Shown here: one piece after another, positions 1-11,262 of the stretch
How the letters are laid out: the number at the start of each line of letters is the position of its first letter
Position numbering within the stretch: position 1 is the stretch's first letter
Assembly (NCBI GenBank): GCA_001643675.2
Contig: LSRY02000009.1
Coordinates: 367,001-431,000 of the forward strand
Direction of reading: 5' to 3'
DNA: 64,000 nt
DNA from: Monocercomonoides exilis
Taxonomy: Eukaryota > Preaxostyla > Oxymonadida > Polymastigidae
Notes under the pieces: generated by a model
What the model was told of the DNA's origin: nothing
What the model saw: the letters and a program-made list of their open reading frames with translations, nothing else
Database searches by the model: none
Program-made: the position numbers and the translations under genes

Positions 1-125
1 TTTTTCTTCTTTTTCTTCTTTTTCTTTTTCTTCTTTTTCTTTTTCTTCTTCACCTTCTTCTTCTTCTTCTTCTTCTTCTTCTTCTTCTTCTTCTTCTTCT
101 TCTTCTTCTTCTTCTTCTTCTTTAT
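1..125. repeat. TTC/CTT trinucleotide microsatellite
   Basis: Pyrimidine-only tract, first TTTTTCTTC-like units and then a near-perfect TTC run to about 122. The same motif recurs many times in the window, both in coding DNA (poly-Ser or poly-Glu) and between genes. No clear gene is attached to this copy. Confidence 0.9.
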
Positions 126-1057
126 TGTACTTGAGAAGGGATGGCTCCCGTCTTTCGCTTTTCTTCTGCAATAGCATCCAACTCTTCCTTCTATTTCTCC
201 TTCGATTTCTTCTTTGATGATATTCTTGTTTGGTTGATGATAAGAACACCTTTTTCCTATTAGAAAATTTGTTGTTTGAATAGTCGTCATTTTCTCATGT
301 TGAAATATGGAATGAGTCTTCATTTTTTTTGTAGTTATTTGAAATTCCTTGAACTTTTTTCAATGCTCGGGTGAAATCCACATTTCCTTTTTTCCGATTG
401 AATGAACTTGTTTGCATATTTTCAATCAGGCTGAAGTGCTTCTTGTTTGTGAAAAAACAAAAATGTAACTCTTACACTGTTGGCTCGCCTTTGGAACTTA
501 AGCAAACTCTCTCATCTTCAATGCATTAGGTGTTTTCACTGGTTGCTGTTCACACTTTTGAAGAAGATAATTTCGTTAATCTTCATTGCGATCTTCTTCT
601 TCTGCTTCTTCTCCATTTCCCTATTTAACAAGACTCTTATGTGTCTCAGTTGTCGTTCTCCACGGTTGTAACTCTCTCCCGGTCAAAGATATCACAAAAG
701 AAAATTATGAAAGCTCAATCCGTTCAACATTGTTGCTCGGATTTCACTCATATCATGGAACTGTGAAGGATAACACACCGGGTTTCACATCCACCGATCA
801 GTCGATGATGGACTTCTTGCCACTTTCCCTTTGACAATCTTTATTTCTCTGCAATCCACATTGTTCTCAATTGTTGCATGTGGAAAGTGAATCAGAATAT
901 TTCCTCTCAAAATGCAACAACCTCCATGTCCTCTTCCATTCCTCATCTGAAGGCACTTTCTGCGACTCCAGAACATTCTAAAAAGTCCGAAAAGATCTCG
1001 TGCTTCGTGTGATACAAAAGTCACCTCTCATTGTATCATCTTTTTTCTTTTTCGTTT

Positions 1058-1060
<3 letters not shown>
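126..1060 (-). pseudogene. Gene-poor stretch with a possible decayed surface-protein fragment
   Basis: No convincing intact gene is visible. The best signal is a minus-strand open stretch at about 785-1024 that includes GRGHGG and, about 20 residues on, ATIENN. This spacing recalls one rung of a repetitive right-handed beta-helix surface protein, but there is no start, no second repeat and the frame stops on both sides. On the plus strand, 586-834 encodes a hydrophobic start followed by a short soluble tail. The two overlap, so at most one can be a remnant. Function is not assigned. Confidence 0.25.

Positions 1061-1090
<30 letters not shown>
1061..1090. repeat. Poly-T tract
   Basis: An uninterrupted run of about 30 T about 115 bp upstream of the first intact gene. 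Similar long T tracts occur near 11561-11583 and 48281-48304. Confidence 0.9.
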
Positions 1091-1207
1091 CGAGAATGTT
1101 TTTTAAAAAATAATTCATTCCATAGAAGAAAAAATGCAACAAAAAACATAATCAAACATGACTTTATTAAGGGTAATCATTAATTGAAAGAATAAAAGGT
1201 TTGGAAA

Positions 1208-2440
1208 ATGGATAAAGAAACCTTTGAATCAATTGAGCTTAATGTTCCGCAAGCAATAAGGGAATTTGTTGCGCATTTGCCAGAGGATCTAAAGAAGAAA
1301 TGTATAAGCCTCTTTTCAAAATTCTCGCCATCTTTGCCAATGCCCGCTGAATTGGACAAATTTTCAGAATCACTTGGCGTTTTGGAAAAAGCGGATTTTT
1401 GGAAGGCTGTGTCACAAGTTCAGGCTCAATCGACTAATGCTGTTCCATTGCCAAGTTTGCCCACTTCTGATAACATTTGCGCATATCCTGCTGCGCCACC
1501 GAATCTCGAGGGAGTTAACAGTTCAGTGCCAGTTGCAGATGAAGTTCGTTGTGATCCTCCCACCAATTTAGGAGCTGCTGCCCCGAAGAATAAATGGGAA
1601 TTAAGCTTTGTTGCACCAATTATTGACGAAGAAGGTGTTCCTTCTCGGCAATTCTTTTCTCAGCTAATGAAAGGAGAAAAAGCGGTAAAAGAGCCGGAGA
1701 AAGAAAAAACTCCATTTTTACGTTCGACAGACGTTCAGCGCGAAGTTGCCAGGAAATCAATAGAGAATGACACTTTTTCAAGTGACAAATGCCTTGATGA
1801 GGATCAGAAGGCAGCGATAACAGGACTTAAGCGAGTTTGGTCAACGGAGAAGAAAAGAGTTGCTTGCAATAAACGATTTTGTCTCACATCATCAAGCGTT
1901 CAATTATTCTTTATGTTGATGACTTCGGCTGGATTTATTGTTTTAATTGTTGGATTAATCATTTGGGGGAATGCCGGAACGATAATGGTTGCTGCTGGCG
2001 CGTCTTTTGTTGGTATAAATTTAATAGTGTATTGTTGTGCAAACTTAACTGGTTGCACTCGTTCATTGAGTGAAATGAGAGACCTGTCGCGGAATGAATT
2101 TTCGAGCGAATTGAAAGAGATCATGAGTCCGTGTGTGGAGCAGAGAGTGAAAGACTGGAGGAGGAAAAAGGAATGGAGATGGCTTTTGACAAGTGAAGAA
2201 AGGAAGATTGAAGAAAAGATTGATAAAGAGGAGGAAGAAAGAAAGAAAAATGAAGAAAAGGAAAAATTAAGTCGCGAGGCCGCAATTGAAATGGAAAAGA
2301 TGGTGGTGAAACAAGTGATGACAGCTGGCACAGGTGGGCCGGAAAATGTTGAGTTCTCAAATCAAGCGTACAGCGCTTCAGTGGCTGTGGAAGTGGAAGT
2401 GGAATCAAGAGCAATTCAGAAAGAAGATGAATACGTTTAA
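1208..2440 (+). CDS. Hypothetical two-TM membrane protein with acidic/basic tail (410 aa)
   Basis: Single-exon gene of unrecognised family. The N-terminal ~225 residues are soluble and moderately hydrophilic, with a proline-rich stretch around residues 75-105. Two adjacent hydrophobic segments follow at about 230-252 and 257-278, separated by a short polar turn (WGNAG), so both flanks probably face the same side of the membrane. The C-terminal part (about 315-370) is a Lys/Glu-rich stretch likely to form a coiled coil. The start is the first ATG in an AT-rich context, with stops upstream in frame. Codon use is AT-leaning but balanced, and the frame is long against the AT background, which supports it being real. 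I cannot assign a function. A topology of soluble head, hairpin anchor and charged tail is what the sequence shows. Confidence 0.75.
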   Translation: MDKETFESIELNVPQAIREFVAHLPEDLKKKCISLFSKFSPSLPMPAELDKFSESLGVLEKADFWKAVSQVQAQSTNAVPLPSLPTSDNICAYPAAPPNLEGVNSSVPVADEVRCDPPTNLGAAAPKNKWELSFVAPIIDEEGVPSRQFFSQLMKGEKAVKEPEKEKTPFLRSTDVQREVARKSIENDTFSSDKCLDEDQKAAITGLKRVWSTEKKRVACNKRFCLTSSSVQLFFMLMTSAGFIVLIVGLIIWGNAGTIMVAAGASFVGINLIVYCCANLTGCTRSLSEMRDLSRNEFSSELKEIMSPCVEQRVKDWRRKKEWRWLLTSEERKIEEKIDKEEEERKKNEEKEKLSREAAIEMEKMVVKQVMTAGTGGPENVEFSNQAYSASVAVEVEVESRAIQKEDEYV

Positions 2441-3283
2441 GTTTCACAAACTTGCTTTGTTTTTGAAATTTTTTCTTGTCGTTTTATATTTGTCAACTGT
2501 TAAATTTGAGTGTGTGTGTTGTAATGTTGAAGGACATTTGCATGTTTGCTTTTATTTAATTTTGAAATGCGTTCTTGAAGATAATACTTTTTGTAATGAG
2601 AGTTTTGGTTGATTTTTAATTGATGATTTCTTTTGAGATGTTTGTATCTTATATTTTTTATTTCTTCTTCAAAGAAAACATTTCATTATTGTTTTTGTAA
2701 TGCGAACGTATTCATTTATAGTTGTTTATATATTAATTTTAAATTTTATTTTTATTTTAAAAAAGAAGATTATTTTTTTTTTCATCATTTTGTGAATTGT
2801 GAAATTGATCAGTCTATTCATATAAATCGACTATATTCAAACAAAAGATCTTTTTCAATTATTAGCTAATGCTTCGTATTTGTGTTTTCTTCTTTAATCA
2901 AAATCAAATTCATCAAAATGTTAAAAGAAATTGGTTATTGGTTCGATTTAAGTCTTATGAAAACTGTTCATCAATGCATTACCGTTTTTTTTTTTCTTTC
3001 TTTCTTTCTATCTCAATCTCTCCTTTTTTTTTTAATTATGATTATTAAACTGTTTTCTGTTGTTGTGTGCTTTACAATTATTTGAAGTTACGGGCACATT
3101 TATGGCAGATGCATATTTTTGTAATTAAAAAAAAATTCATAACACAAATAAGACAAATAAAATAGAAGTGAAAGCGAAAATTATCAAAAGAAAATAAAAT
3201 CTATTTAAAAAATATTTTTGAAGAAAATCAAAAATCAAAAATTATCATTGTTAATGTTATTGTTATTCCTCGTAACTTCTTTC
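2441..3283. other. Intergenic, AT-rich
   Basis: Convergent intergenic space between the two-TM gene on + and the kinase gene on -. It holds T-rich runs, (CTTT) short repeats near 2996-3010 and A-rich tracts near 3126-3240. Nothing gene-like is seen. Confidence 0.7.
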
Positions 3284-5602
3284 TCAAACAGTTCTCAGTC
3301 TCTTTACAGTGTCAATAAATTGCCCAGGTAAATTGCTTTCTCTTTCTTCTGCTTCTTCCTCCTCATTCTGATTTGACCCATTTGTCGCACTCAGCAGTCG
3401 CTTTTGCGGTTCAATCTTCCCATCCGATCCAGATGAAGAGAGAGAAGAATTTGAAGAAGAAGAAGAAGATGATGATGATGATGATGATGATGTATGAGGT
3501 GAGCCAGCCATCCCTGTCTGTTCGTGAAGTGCTTCACAGTTCGATTCCTTGCTGCGTATTTGCGATGACCCCTCAGGTATTTGTGTAGCATTTGGATCAG
3601 ACGGCTGTGTGGCCGAAGGGAGCTGCGACTTCTCATGTTCTATGTTTCCTATTTGCGAGCTCTTTCTGTCCGAAGAGGGAGTTGACTGCCCTTCCTTCTC
3701 AGCCTCATTTGAGTCTTGGAAAGATGGCAAACCATCTTTTCCTTGTTTGTTCTCTTTCTCTTTCTCATTATCTTCATCTCCTCCTTCTCCTCCCTCTCCT
3801 TCCCCCTGTTCTCCTTCTCCTCCCCCCAGCATCACCTTCTTCTCCTGCTCTGCCGCCTCCACTCTGTCCTCGTGCGTCTCCTCCTCAAACACCACATCGT
3901 CCTTCCCTTCTCCTGCCACCACCCACGGGTGCTTCACACACTGCGCTGCAGACAGCCGCTTCGCCGGGTCAACCTGCAGCAGGCTCTTCACCAGATGGAT
4001 CGCAGCATCGCTCACACTGCCCCAGTACTGCTTGGGAAATGAATACTTCGCCTTCAGAATCTGAATGTGCAGGGCGGGGCCGCCTCTTTTTGTGATCTCC
4101 GAGGAAAAAGGAGGGTAGCCGCTGAGCATGATGAAGAGGATAACACCCAAAGACCACATGTCAATCGCCTTTGTGCAGTGCAGGCGGTTCACAAACATCT
4201 CCGGCGCAAGATATTCCAGTGTGCCGCACATTGTGGCATTGAACGTGCCTTCCCCGACAATGCGTGAGACGCCAAAGTCTGTGATTTTGATCGGAGAAGA
4301 CGGGTCGCTGTTGGCAAGGAGGATGTTTTCTGGCTTCAAATCGCGGTGGACAATGCCGTGGTGGTGCAGATACAGCACAGCCGACAGCATCTCTCTGAAA
4401 TATCTGCAGGCGACAGCCTCTGACAGCCGGCCTCGCGCAACGAGATCGAACAACTCGCCACCAGACACACTGGAGGATGAGGAGGAGGAGGAGGAAGAGA
4501 GAGAGAGAGAATGAGTAAGAAAGTTAATGAGTAAATGAGAGCGTTAGAGAGAAGGGAAGAGGGGAAGGAATGAGAAGATAAATTTGATGAAAATGATATG
4601 GATGGAATTTATTGGCAAAGAAAAATATTTAAAAGCAAACGAAAAGAATTTTTATAAAAATTGATCATACTATTCCATAATGATATAGTTCAGTGTTTCT
4701 CCTTCAAATCCATCATAAACCTTGACTATATTCGGGTGATCAACTTGTTTCACAATATTCAGCTCTTCAAGCATTTTTATCTGTCGCTTTGGATCAGATG
4801 AATGTATAATTTTCTTTCTATCTATTAATTTGACAGCCACTTTTTCGCCAGTTGCTTTCCTTACACCCAGACGCACAATTCCAAAATTTCCTGCTCCCAG
4901 AGATTGTTTCAATTCGTATTCTTGCTCAAATCTGATGTCTCCTGGATGCGTTAGCGCACATTTTGGCATTGAAAGAGCTCCGTTATAAAGAAAATAATAT
5001 TCGAGTGGAATTGCTATTAGTCAAAAAAAACGAAAATTTTTTTAAAAATGTTTCAGAAAAAACAAATTCAAACGTTCTTTCTTTTGTAACGATGGTGATA
5101 GCAAATCTATAACATCTCCCTCTCTTATAATGCATCTGTTACCCTTTCCAAGCTGAATCAGACGTTTGAAAAATGAACAACAAATCTCATAATTTCTTAA
5201 AAAATACAATTTTCAAACTTTCTTTTTGTTCAAGTATGTTCCATTTGTGCTGATTTCACAACAAAAATACACAGAAATTATCAAATATAATAACCAGAAA
5301 TTAATTTGATTAAATATGAAAAAGCCGAACCTCAGATCCTCCAAAAACGCTGTTTGATTGTTCAAAGAATCCAATGTTCTAAAAATTCTACAATGGCGAG
5401 AACTAATCCGCTGATCATCTACTGTAATTGTACACTCTTTATGGCGTCCAATGTACAATTCTGGTTGAACTATATCGTAGTTAAGAAGTTTTGGATTGCT
5501 CGTTCTAAGTGATCCCCAATGAAGAGGTTTTGTAACCTCAGTTTCGAGGTCATCTTCCATAGATTGTGTTGAGCTATGTTCCGTAGGGTCATATGAATCC
5601 AT
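3284..5602 (-). CDS. FHA-domain Chk2/Rad53-type checkpoint kinase, five exons (636 aa)
   Basis: Exons inferred: 5331-5602, 5219-5249, 5074-5152, 4671-5013, 3284-4469; all phases close. An N-terminal FHA domain (about residues 30-125) shows YIGRHKECTI, SSRHCRIF and LSTNGTYLN, the phosphothreonine-binding loops; two introns split it. The kinase domain (about 155-425) has the Gly loop LGAGNFGIVRLG, VAVKLIDR, HRDLKPEN (catalytic Asp ~285), DFG ~306-308 and an APE. FHA followed directly by a CaMK-type kinase is the Chk2/Rad53/Dun1 plan, so the expected role is a nuclear DNA-damage checkpoint kinase activated by ATM/ATR-like kinases. The tail after ~430 is acidic and low in complexity. It holds five SQ/TQ sites within about 32 residues (about 513-544) and then a poly-Ser run. 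In animals and fungi such a cluster precedes the FHA domain, so its C-terminal place is unusual. Exon 5 is much richer in GC than exons 1-4. Confidence 0.9.
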
Positions 5603-5734
5603 TGTCTTTTATTGCAGGGTTGTTTTCTGTTTAAAACAATATAATGGCTTAGATCTTTATAAAGTTTTGAACACAAATAATTAATAAAACAATATGATTA
5701 AAAGTGAAATGGAAAGAAAAGGAAAAAGTTTCTA

Positions 5735-6284
5735 TTAATTTGTTGCACGTGCTATTCCGTCAAAATAATACTCTGGTTGAGTAGGAGAATAAACAACGAC
5801 TGGCTTATGTTTCGACGTGAATGAAAGAGAATGTGAAGTGAAAACTGGATATGACAAAGGTAAGGGAGTAGAAACGCTGTATTTTAAGTCTGGTTGACGC
5901 TGTGTGGAACATGAAATGTTAAGCGCTTGCTTTGTTTTCCTTTTTTGTTTCTTAACAATTTGTTGTGGGCGATTCGATGATTTCTTTTTAGATGATGTTT
6001 GCATTCTCACTGGAAGCGTCTTAGGTCTTGTATAGTAATGTTTGAGTTTTTCTTTCAAAATTCTCTCTTCTTCCATAGCTGCTTCCAATTCTTTTGCATA
6101 TGGAATAAATCGTTCAGCGTTATCCTTATATGAATTTATACGGAAAATAAAAAATATGAGATCAAGAAAATATCAATTAGAACATATATACCCAAGCTGT
6201 TGGCCCTTTACTAGGTGGAGAAGTTGTATATTTTGCTGTGTAAAGTATTTGAGCATTTGTAATGGAACTTAAAAAATATGACAT
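5735..6284 (-). CDS. Small basic protein, two exons (about 160 aa)
   Basis: Exons inferred: 6192-6284 (31 codons from an ATG) and 5735-6124, joined by a 67-bp GTATAT...AAG intron. The joined frame reads through TAW-DNAERFIPYAKELEAA, giving a short N-terminal segment rich in Ser/Thr/Pro and Tyr and then a helical stretch ending ERILKEKLKHYY. The middle is strongly basic (KKKSSNRPQQIVKKQKRK), and the C-terminus is Ser/Thr/Pro/Tyr-rich. No domain is recognised. Short Tyr/Pro-rich proteins with one helix are common among flagellar microtubule-associated proteins, but that is only a suggestion. It lies 132 bp upstream of the kinase gene on the same strand. Confidence 0.6.
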
Positions 6285-6447
6285 AAATAATAGAAAATTG
6301 AATAAATCTAATTAAAATCTTCACACTTCATTTTATGCTAAGATATATAAAACAACAATTAAAGAGTTAATAACGCAATATAAACTGTTGAAAGAAAAAA
6401 ATAATAAAGGGCAAAGAAAAAATTAAAACTGAACAAAGTTTAGATAT

Positions 6448-7717
6448 TTATGTATTATCACTTAACACATATTTTGTTGGTTCGTCTTTCTTTTTCATAA
6501 TGCTTTCGATGGCTTTATCCTTGTTTCTATCATTTTGAAGATAATATTGTGTTGCAAGTGACAATGATGTATCTGTTTCTTTTTTAATCTCTCTAATTTT
6601 CAATTCATCTTTGATTGTAATTTTTAGGCATTCATTTCGAATTTGAGCAGGTTGTTTCGGAGCTTCTTTTTGCGAAGTGTTATGAATGGTCGAAATGGAA
6701 GTTAAAGTTTGTGGTTGGGATTGTGATTGGGATTGTGATTGAGTTTTATGCTGAGTTTGAGGTTGAGTTTGAGGTGTGGATTCAAAATCTTCCGATTGAT
6801 CGGAAGTTGGTGCAGTAGATGGCTTATCCGATGAAGAAGCCTCGTTGTCTCTTTGTGAATTGTTTGCAACCCATTCTTTCAAACTTTGTTTGGATGCTTT
6901 GAGGTTAAAAAACGCTTGTGCACATTTGATTGTAGAAAGCCCAGTTTTTTCTTTCATCCATCTTATCTTTGCTTCCTCTTCCATCGTAAAAATGGATCTT
7001 GATTGAGGTTCATGAATAATTGGAACTTCTTGCTTCTTTTTTGAAACAGTTTGATTTATAAATTTGCTAATCTCACATTCGGTCTCATCCATTTCAATTC
7101 CATCGATAAGCATTGATAAAAAAGCATTTTGATATTGCGAAATCTCTTTGGCTAATGCTGGAACAGAAGATAAAATGAAATCCAAAATTATTTGAAGAGA
7201 TTCGGGAAACTTTTGAACAACACTTTGTAAATTTTGTAGTTGATGATGATGGCATAACATGTGAAGAAAAGGAGGAAGTTGTGATGCTTTCCAATGATAT
7301 GATGAAGTGACGAGAGTTGTGCTTGATGGAAGAAAGTGGCATTTTGACGCCGTAGCTCCTGAAAACGGATGCTTTGTGAATGATTCTTTTTGTTTGGGGG
7401 CAGTTGCCTGTAAACGCTCAACTAACTTTGGGGATTCTTTTTGAAGCTCAGAAAGAAGAACAAATGAAATTGGTGCAGATAAGTCCTGGAAATTTTTTTT
7501 AAAATAAATTCTGATATAACGCAGCAATTCACACTTCTAATGCGTTTTTCAGTTGAATGTCTTCCCTTATTATTTGATGGTCTGTAACCAAAACGAACAA
7601 TTCTGGAGAATATCCTATGGCCTCAGCCAAAAGAACTTTTATTTCCTTAATGTATGAGTTCGGATCAAGATCAATGCGAATTAAATTATCGCGAGATGTT
7701 TTAAAACGAAAAATCAT
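6448..7717 (-). CDS. RAD23-like UBL-XPCb-UBA ubiquitin shuttle protein, two exons (about 406 aa)
   Basis: Exons inferred: 7535-7717 and 6448-7485, with a 49-bp intron (GTGTGA...CAG) in phase 0. The N-terminus is a ubiquitin-like fold (MIFRFKTSRDNLIRIDLDP), as in RAD23. Residues about 144-189 match the XPC-binding (STI1-like) domain pattern, with FPESLQIILDFILSS and LAKEISQYQNAFLSMLI. Residues about 228-269 (IRWMKEKTGLS...CAQAFFNL) look like a UBA domain, and a second diverged UBA-like helix set lies near the C-terminus. A Gln/Ser/Thr repeat (TQPQTQ-type) links them. Established role of RAD23: bind ubiquitin chains via UBA, dock on the proteasome via UBL, and stabilise XPC in nucleotide excision repair. 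Divergence is high, so a different UBL-UBA protein (DSK2/ubiquilin-like) is possible. An FHA checkpoint kinase lies nearby, but no operon-type link should be assumed. Confidence 0.68.
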
Positions 7718-8039
7718 CCTACAAGAGGAGATTTATATTTTTTTATGAGAATTAAACAATAACTTGGGAAAGATCAATCATTTTGAAACAATTATTCGAG
7801 TTTATATTTCACTATTTGAATCAATCTCTCCCAAATTTTTATCGTTCGTTTGTTGCATTTTTCTTAAGCTTTTTGTCTTTAAATAACAAATTAAAACTCT
7901 CAGAATATAGCATGTTTTTAAAAAATTGATAGTCAACACATGTGGAATAAAGGAAAAAAACGGTACCACATCAAATGTTGCATTACTCTCGAAGACATTA
8001 ACAAGAAGTGTGACATGGGGAGAAATAATCAGCATCCAG
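7718..8039. other. Intergenic between RAD23-like gene and ARP2
   Basis: 322 bp of AT-rich sequence holding the 5' flank of the RAD23-like gene and the 3' flank of ARP2. No further gene is supported. Confidence 0.6.
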
Positions 8040-9841
8040 TTATTGCTTAGACAAAAGATAATCAGCGCCCTTTTCGTCGTATTCCTTCTTCGTTAGCCAG
8101 AATGTGGGGTCTTTGTCTCCAACCTCAGCCAGGACAGACCCTCCAGAGAACACAAAGTACTTCCTTCTGGGCGGGTCCTCGATCTGAATCTGGATGGACG
8201 TCGGGTGCGACTTGCTGGCTTCTGCTGCCGGCATCTTCATCACCTTCGTCATGTACAGCATCTCCAGCTCCTTCTGCAGCCTGGTGGGGAAGCCAGGGAA
8301 CATTGTGGTGCCTCCGCTGAGCACAATGGAGCTGTACAGCTGCTTCCGGAGATCGACATCGGCGTCGTTGATGCAGCTGAACACCTGCTTGGCCACACCG
8401 TCTGCCTCAATGTCAAGCAGACGCGGCTGGAACAGACACTCGGGCGCCATAAAACGCTCACGCCCGATTTTAATTATACGACCATCAGGAAGCTATATAT
8501 ATATATACGTGCATAGCAATAAAGAAGTTGTGGAAGAAAGAAAGAATTAATAGAAAAAAAAAAGAAAAAGAAAAAGAAAAAGAAAAAGAAAAAGAAAAAA
8601 GAAAAAAGAAAAGAAGAAGAAGAATAATAATAATAATAAGAAGAAGAAGAAGAAGAAGAAGAAGAAAAAGAGAGAGAGAGAGAGAGAAGGAAGGAAGGAA
8701 GGAATAAAGGAAGGTGGAAATATAGAGTTATATGAGGATTATCATAAAATGTTTGCGGAAAAAAAATGTTCAAAAGCACAATTATCGAAACCAAATATAA
8801 ATAGATAAGGAAAACCTCATATGTTTCGTCGAGCGTTGTTGTTTCAGAAGCCAATTGCTCTTCCAGGCGAAGATCAAGTCCGACGTAGCAATATTTCTCT
8901 TTAATTTGGCCAACTGTTTCAAAATCAGCTGTACGATTGAATGCATAGCTGGTTGGAAAAAAAAGAAGAATAAATATTCAATTGCATCGAAAATAAAAAT
9001 CACTTCAATAAAGCAAAAAGTTGGCAAACCCTCTTAGCCTAAGCAGTTCAATGAGATGCTTGGTGACATCACGTCCTGCAATATCTAATCTCTTTATGCA
9101 ATGATTTAACCCATAAGATTGGAACACTGGAATGATATGGGTAACACCATCTCCAGAGTCCAGCACAACACCAGTCATAAGACCTTGGGCATATAAAGTC
9201 AGCAAAGCTTGAGTTGCAACATGAACCGCTTGAAAGCCATAACGTTCGAACATTGTTTCAAGCATTTTCTTTCTGTTTTCTCGTGGATTCATTGCAGCTT
9301 CAGTTAAAAGAATTTTGTATTCTTTTGGATCAACTTTAAGTCTTTCGTAGAATGTATAATCCCAAAGATGGTACATATCTTCCCAATTTCTTATAATTCC
9401 ATTAACAATCGGATAAGAGATTTGAAGCATTGATCGAAGAGCAGCGCATTCAGATCCGCACATAACATCCTGTTTCAAATAAAAAAGTTAATGACAAAAA
9501 GCATGTAAGGAATTAAATAATTGGTAATAAATTGAATAATCGGGGAAAATATATAATGATTTATCAAATAATAGAAAAAGAAAAAGTTGCAAGCCTTGAG
9601 TTTAATGTTATCAATCATTTCATCAGAACGAATCATTGGACGTCCAACCATAGAATGAAAAATATGGCTTGGAATTTTTTCTCCAACAAAGCCGCATTTC
9701 ACATACTAGAAATTACAAAAGCAATTTGAGTAGATTAACAATCAGTCAATAATCACCATAAATTAAACGAAATTGAATCTCTCAATAATTACATTCACAT
9801 ACGCCTGTTCCCTGATCTACAACTACTATCTTCTTCTCCAT
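8040..9841 (-). CDS. ARP2: Actin-related protein 2 (Arp2/3 complex), five exons (391 aa)
   Basis: Exons inferred: 9803-9841, 9595-9705, 9030-9469, 8816-8948, 8040-8492. The product has actin-fold motifs in order: [14 protein letters not shown] (phosphate loop 1), [46 protein letters not shown] (phosphate loop 2), [23 protein letters not shown] and [31 protein letters not shown] and the length of 391 aa point to ARP2 rather than actin or ARP3. Role: with ARP3 and ARPC1-5 it nucleates branched actin filaments under WASP/SCAR control. The second intron has a GC donor (CTCAAG|GCTTGC); all other introns here use GT. Intron 4 (323 bp) carries a long GA/GAA microsatellite. The last exon is much richer in GC than the first four. 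The start ATG gives [13 protein letters not shown], as expected. Confidence 0.95.
8548..8703. repeat. Compound GAAAAA/AAG/GA/GGAA microsatellite in ARP2 intron 4
   Basis: Purine-only run: AAAAAG units, then AAG/AAT triplets, a GA dinucleotide tract and GGAA units. It lies wholly inside the 323-bp intron between ARP2 exons 4 and 5. On the sense strand it is a pyrimidine tract upstream of the acceptor. Confidence 0.85.
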
Positions 9842-10500
9842 CTGATTATTGTGATCAATCGATCTGACCCATTTTAGGATGTGAATTGACAAAAATTTGG
9901 AATACAACTTTCATGATCATCTGACTCAACATGAAAGTGTGCAAATAAAAAAGATAAGTATTTGTTTTAATAGCGCATTTGGTTATTTGTATCATTAAAA
10001 TGTTTATGATAACTGTGGTTGAAAACCATCCAAAAAAAAAAAAAAAAATGAAAATTCTAATAAAAAAAAAAAAAATTTAGTCAGAAAAAAGAAAAGAAGA
10101 AAAAGAAAAAGAACGAATATTGATATATTTGAAATCCAAAGGTTAAAAATTAGATTCATGAAAAATGAGTATATGTGTAATTTATTATTGAAAAACTTCT
10201 TTGATTGTTTTTTTGATACAAACGGGTTATTATTCAATAAATTAAAACTTTAAGTGGTGTGTGAATTATTAAAATGCTTTATTTGTTTGGTCGAGTTATA
10301 TTTTTATTTCAGTCAATCGAATCATAATTGTTTCAAAAGCCGATGTTTGTTTAAAATGCAAAACACGATTATTTCTTTCAAGAATTTTCAATTAATTGTT
10401 TTCATATAATTAACTTCAAACCTTATTTTCGAATAATAATCTTTGTAAAAAAGAATATATTGTTGCAAAAATAATAATTAGCCCATTTGAAAAATATTTT
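9842..10500. other. ARP2 upstream region, AT-rich
   Basis: Contains the ARP2 5' flank, then A-runs (10031-10076) and diffuse AT sequence. No gene or clear promoter motif is identified. Confidence 0.5.
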
Positions 10501-10504
10501 GCAT

Positions 10505-11262
10505 ACACCATTTATTATTCAAAGTTGTTAAACTAATTATTCAAAATTGTTAAACTTTTTATTCGAAATTGGAAAACTTCTTATTCAAAATTAATAAAAT
10601 TCAGTATTTTTTAACAAAAATTTTATTGTGATAAATTGGTTTTTGGCTGAATGTTAGAAAGTGATTAAAATATAATATTTTTTCATTATTAATAAAAAGG
10701 TTGAAAAATTGAACCTCTAAAATTATTATTTGTGAATAAACATGAAAATTTCTGTTTTTTCAGAAAAAAATCATCATTCATGAAATCGGATAATTTTTCA
10801 AATGAATTCATTTCCTATTGTTAGATTGTGAATGATTAAATCGAAAATTTTTAAAACACAAAAATTCAAGTGCTGGGAACAACAAAAAACAAATGAAGAA
10901 TTATTATTGAATTCAAATGGATAATTTCAAATTTGACAAATTTTTGTTTCCAGCACTTGAATTTTTATGTTATAAAAATTTTCGATTTAATCATTCACAA
11001 TCTAACAATAGGAAATGAATTCATTTGAAAAATTATCCGATTTCATGGATGATGATTTTTTTCTGAAAAAACAGAAATTTTCATGTTTATTCACAAATAA
11101 TAATTTTAGAGGTTCAATTTTTCAACCTTTTTATTAATAATGAAAAAATATTATATTTTAATCACTTTCTAACATTCAGCCAAAAACCGATTTTACAAGA
11201 AAAATATTTTCGAAAAAAACTCAATTTAATAAATTTTGAATAAGAAGTTTTATTAATTTGTA
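10505..11262. mobile_element. Foldback element E (about 760 bp, long inverted arms)
   Basis: The left arm (about 10540-10880) and right arm (about 10955-11255) are inverted copies. For example, TTTTTGGCTGAATGTTAG near 10642 returns as CTAACATTCAGCCAAAAA near 11170, and CAAGTGCTGGGAAC at 10868 pairs with its complement near 10950. The loop is about 70-80 bp. Outer arms are more diverged than inner ones. The left end carries a 22-bp minisatellite. Exact ends and target duplication could not be fixed. No coding capacity is seen. Confidence 0.75.
10511..10600. repeat. 22-bp minisatellite, about four units
   Basis: Four consecutive units of the form TTATTCAAAATTGTTAAACT plus two bases, each slightly diverged. 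They form the outer part of the left arm of foldback E, and one related unit is visible in inverted form at the right end (near 11240). Confidence 0.7.

Noticed and set aside
8474-8854. 126-codon minus-strand frame in ARP2 intron 4
   Set aside because: It is the translation of the intron's microsatellite joined to the end of exon 4. The ARP2 reading frame needs the intron removed.
10511-10600. CRISPR-like array
   Set aside because: The units are directly adjacent without spacers and the DNA is eukaryotic. It is a minisatellite.
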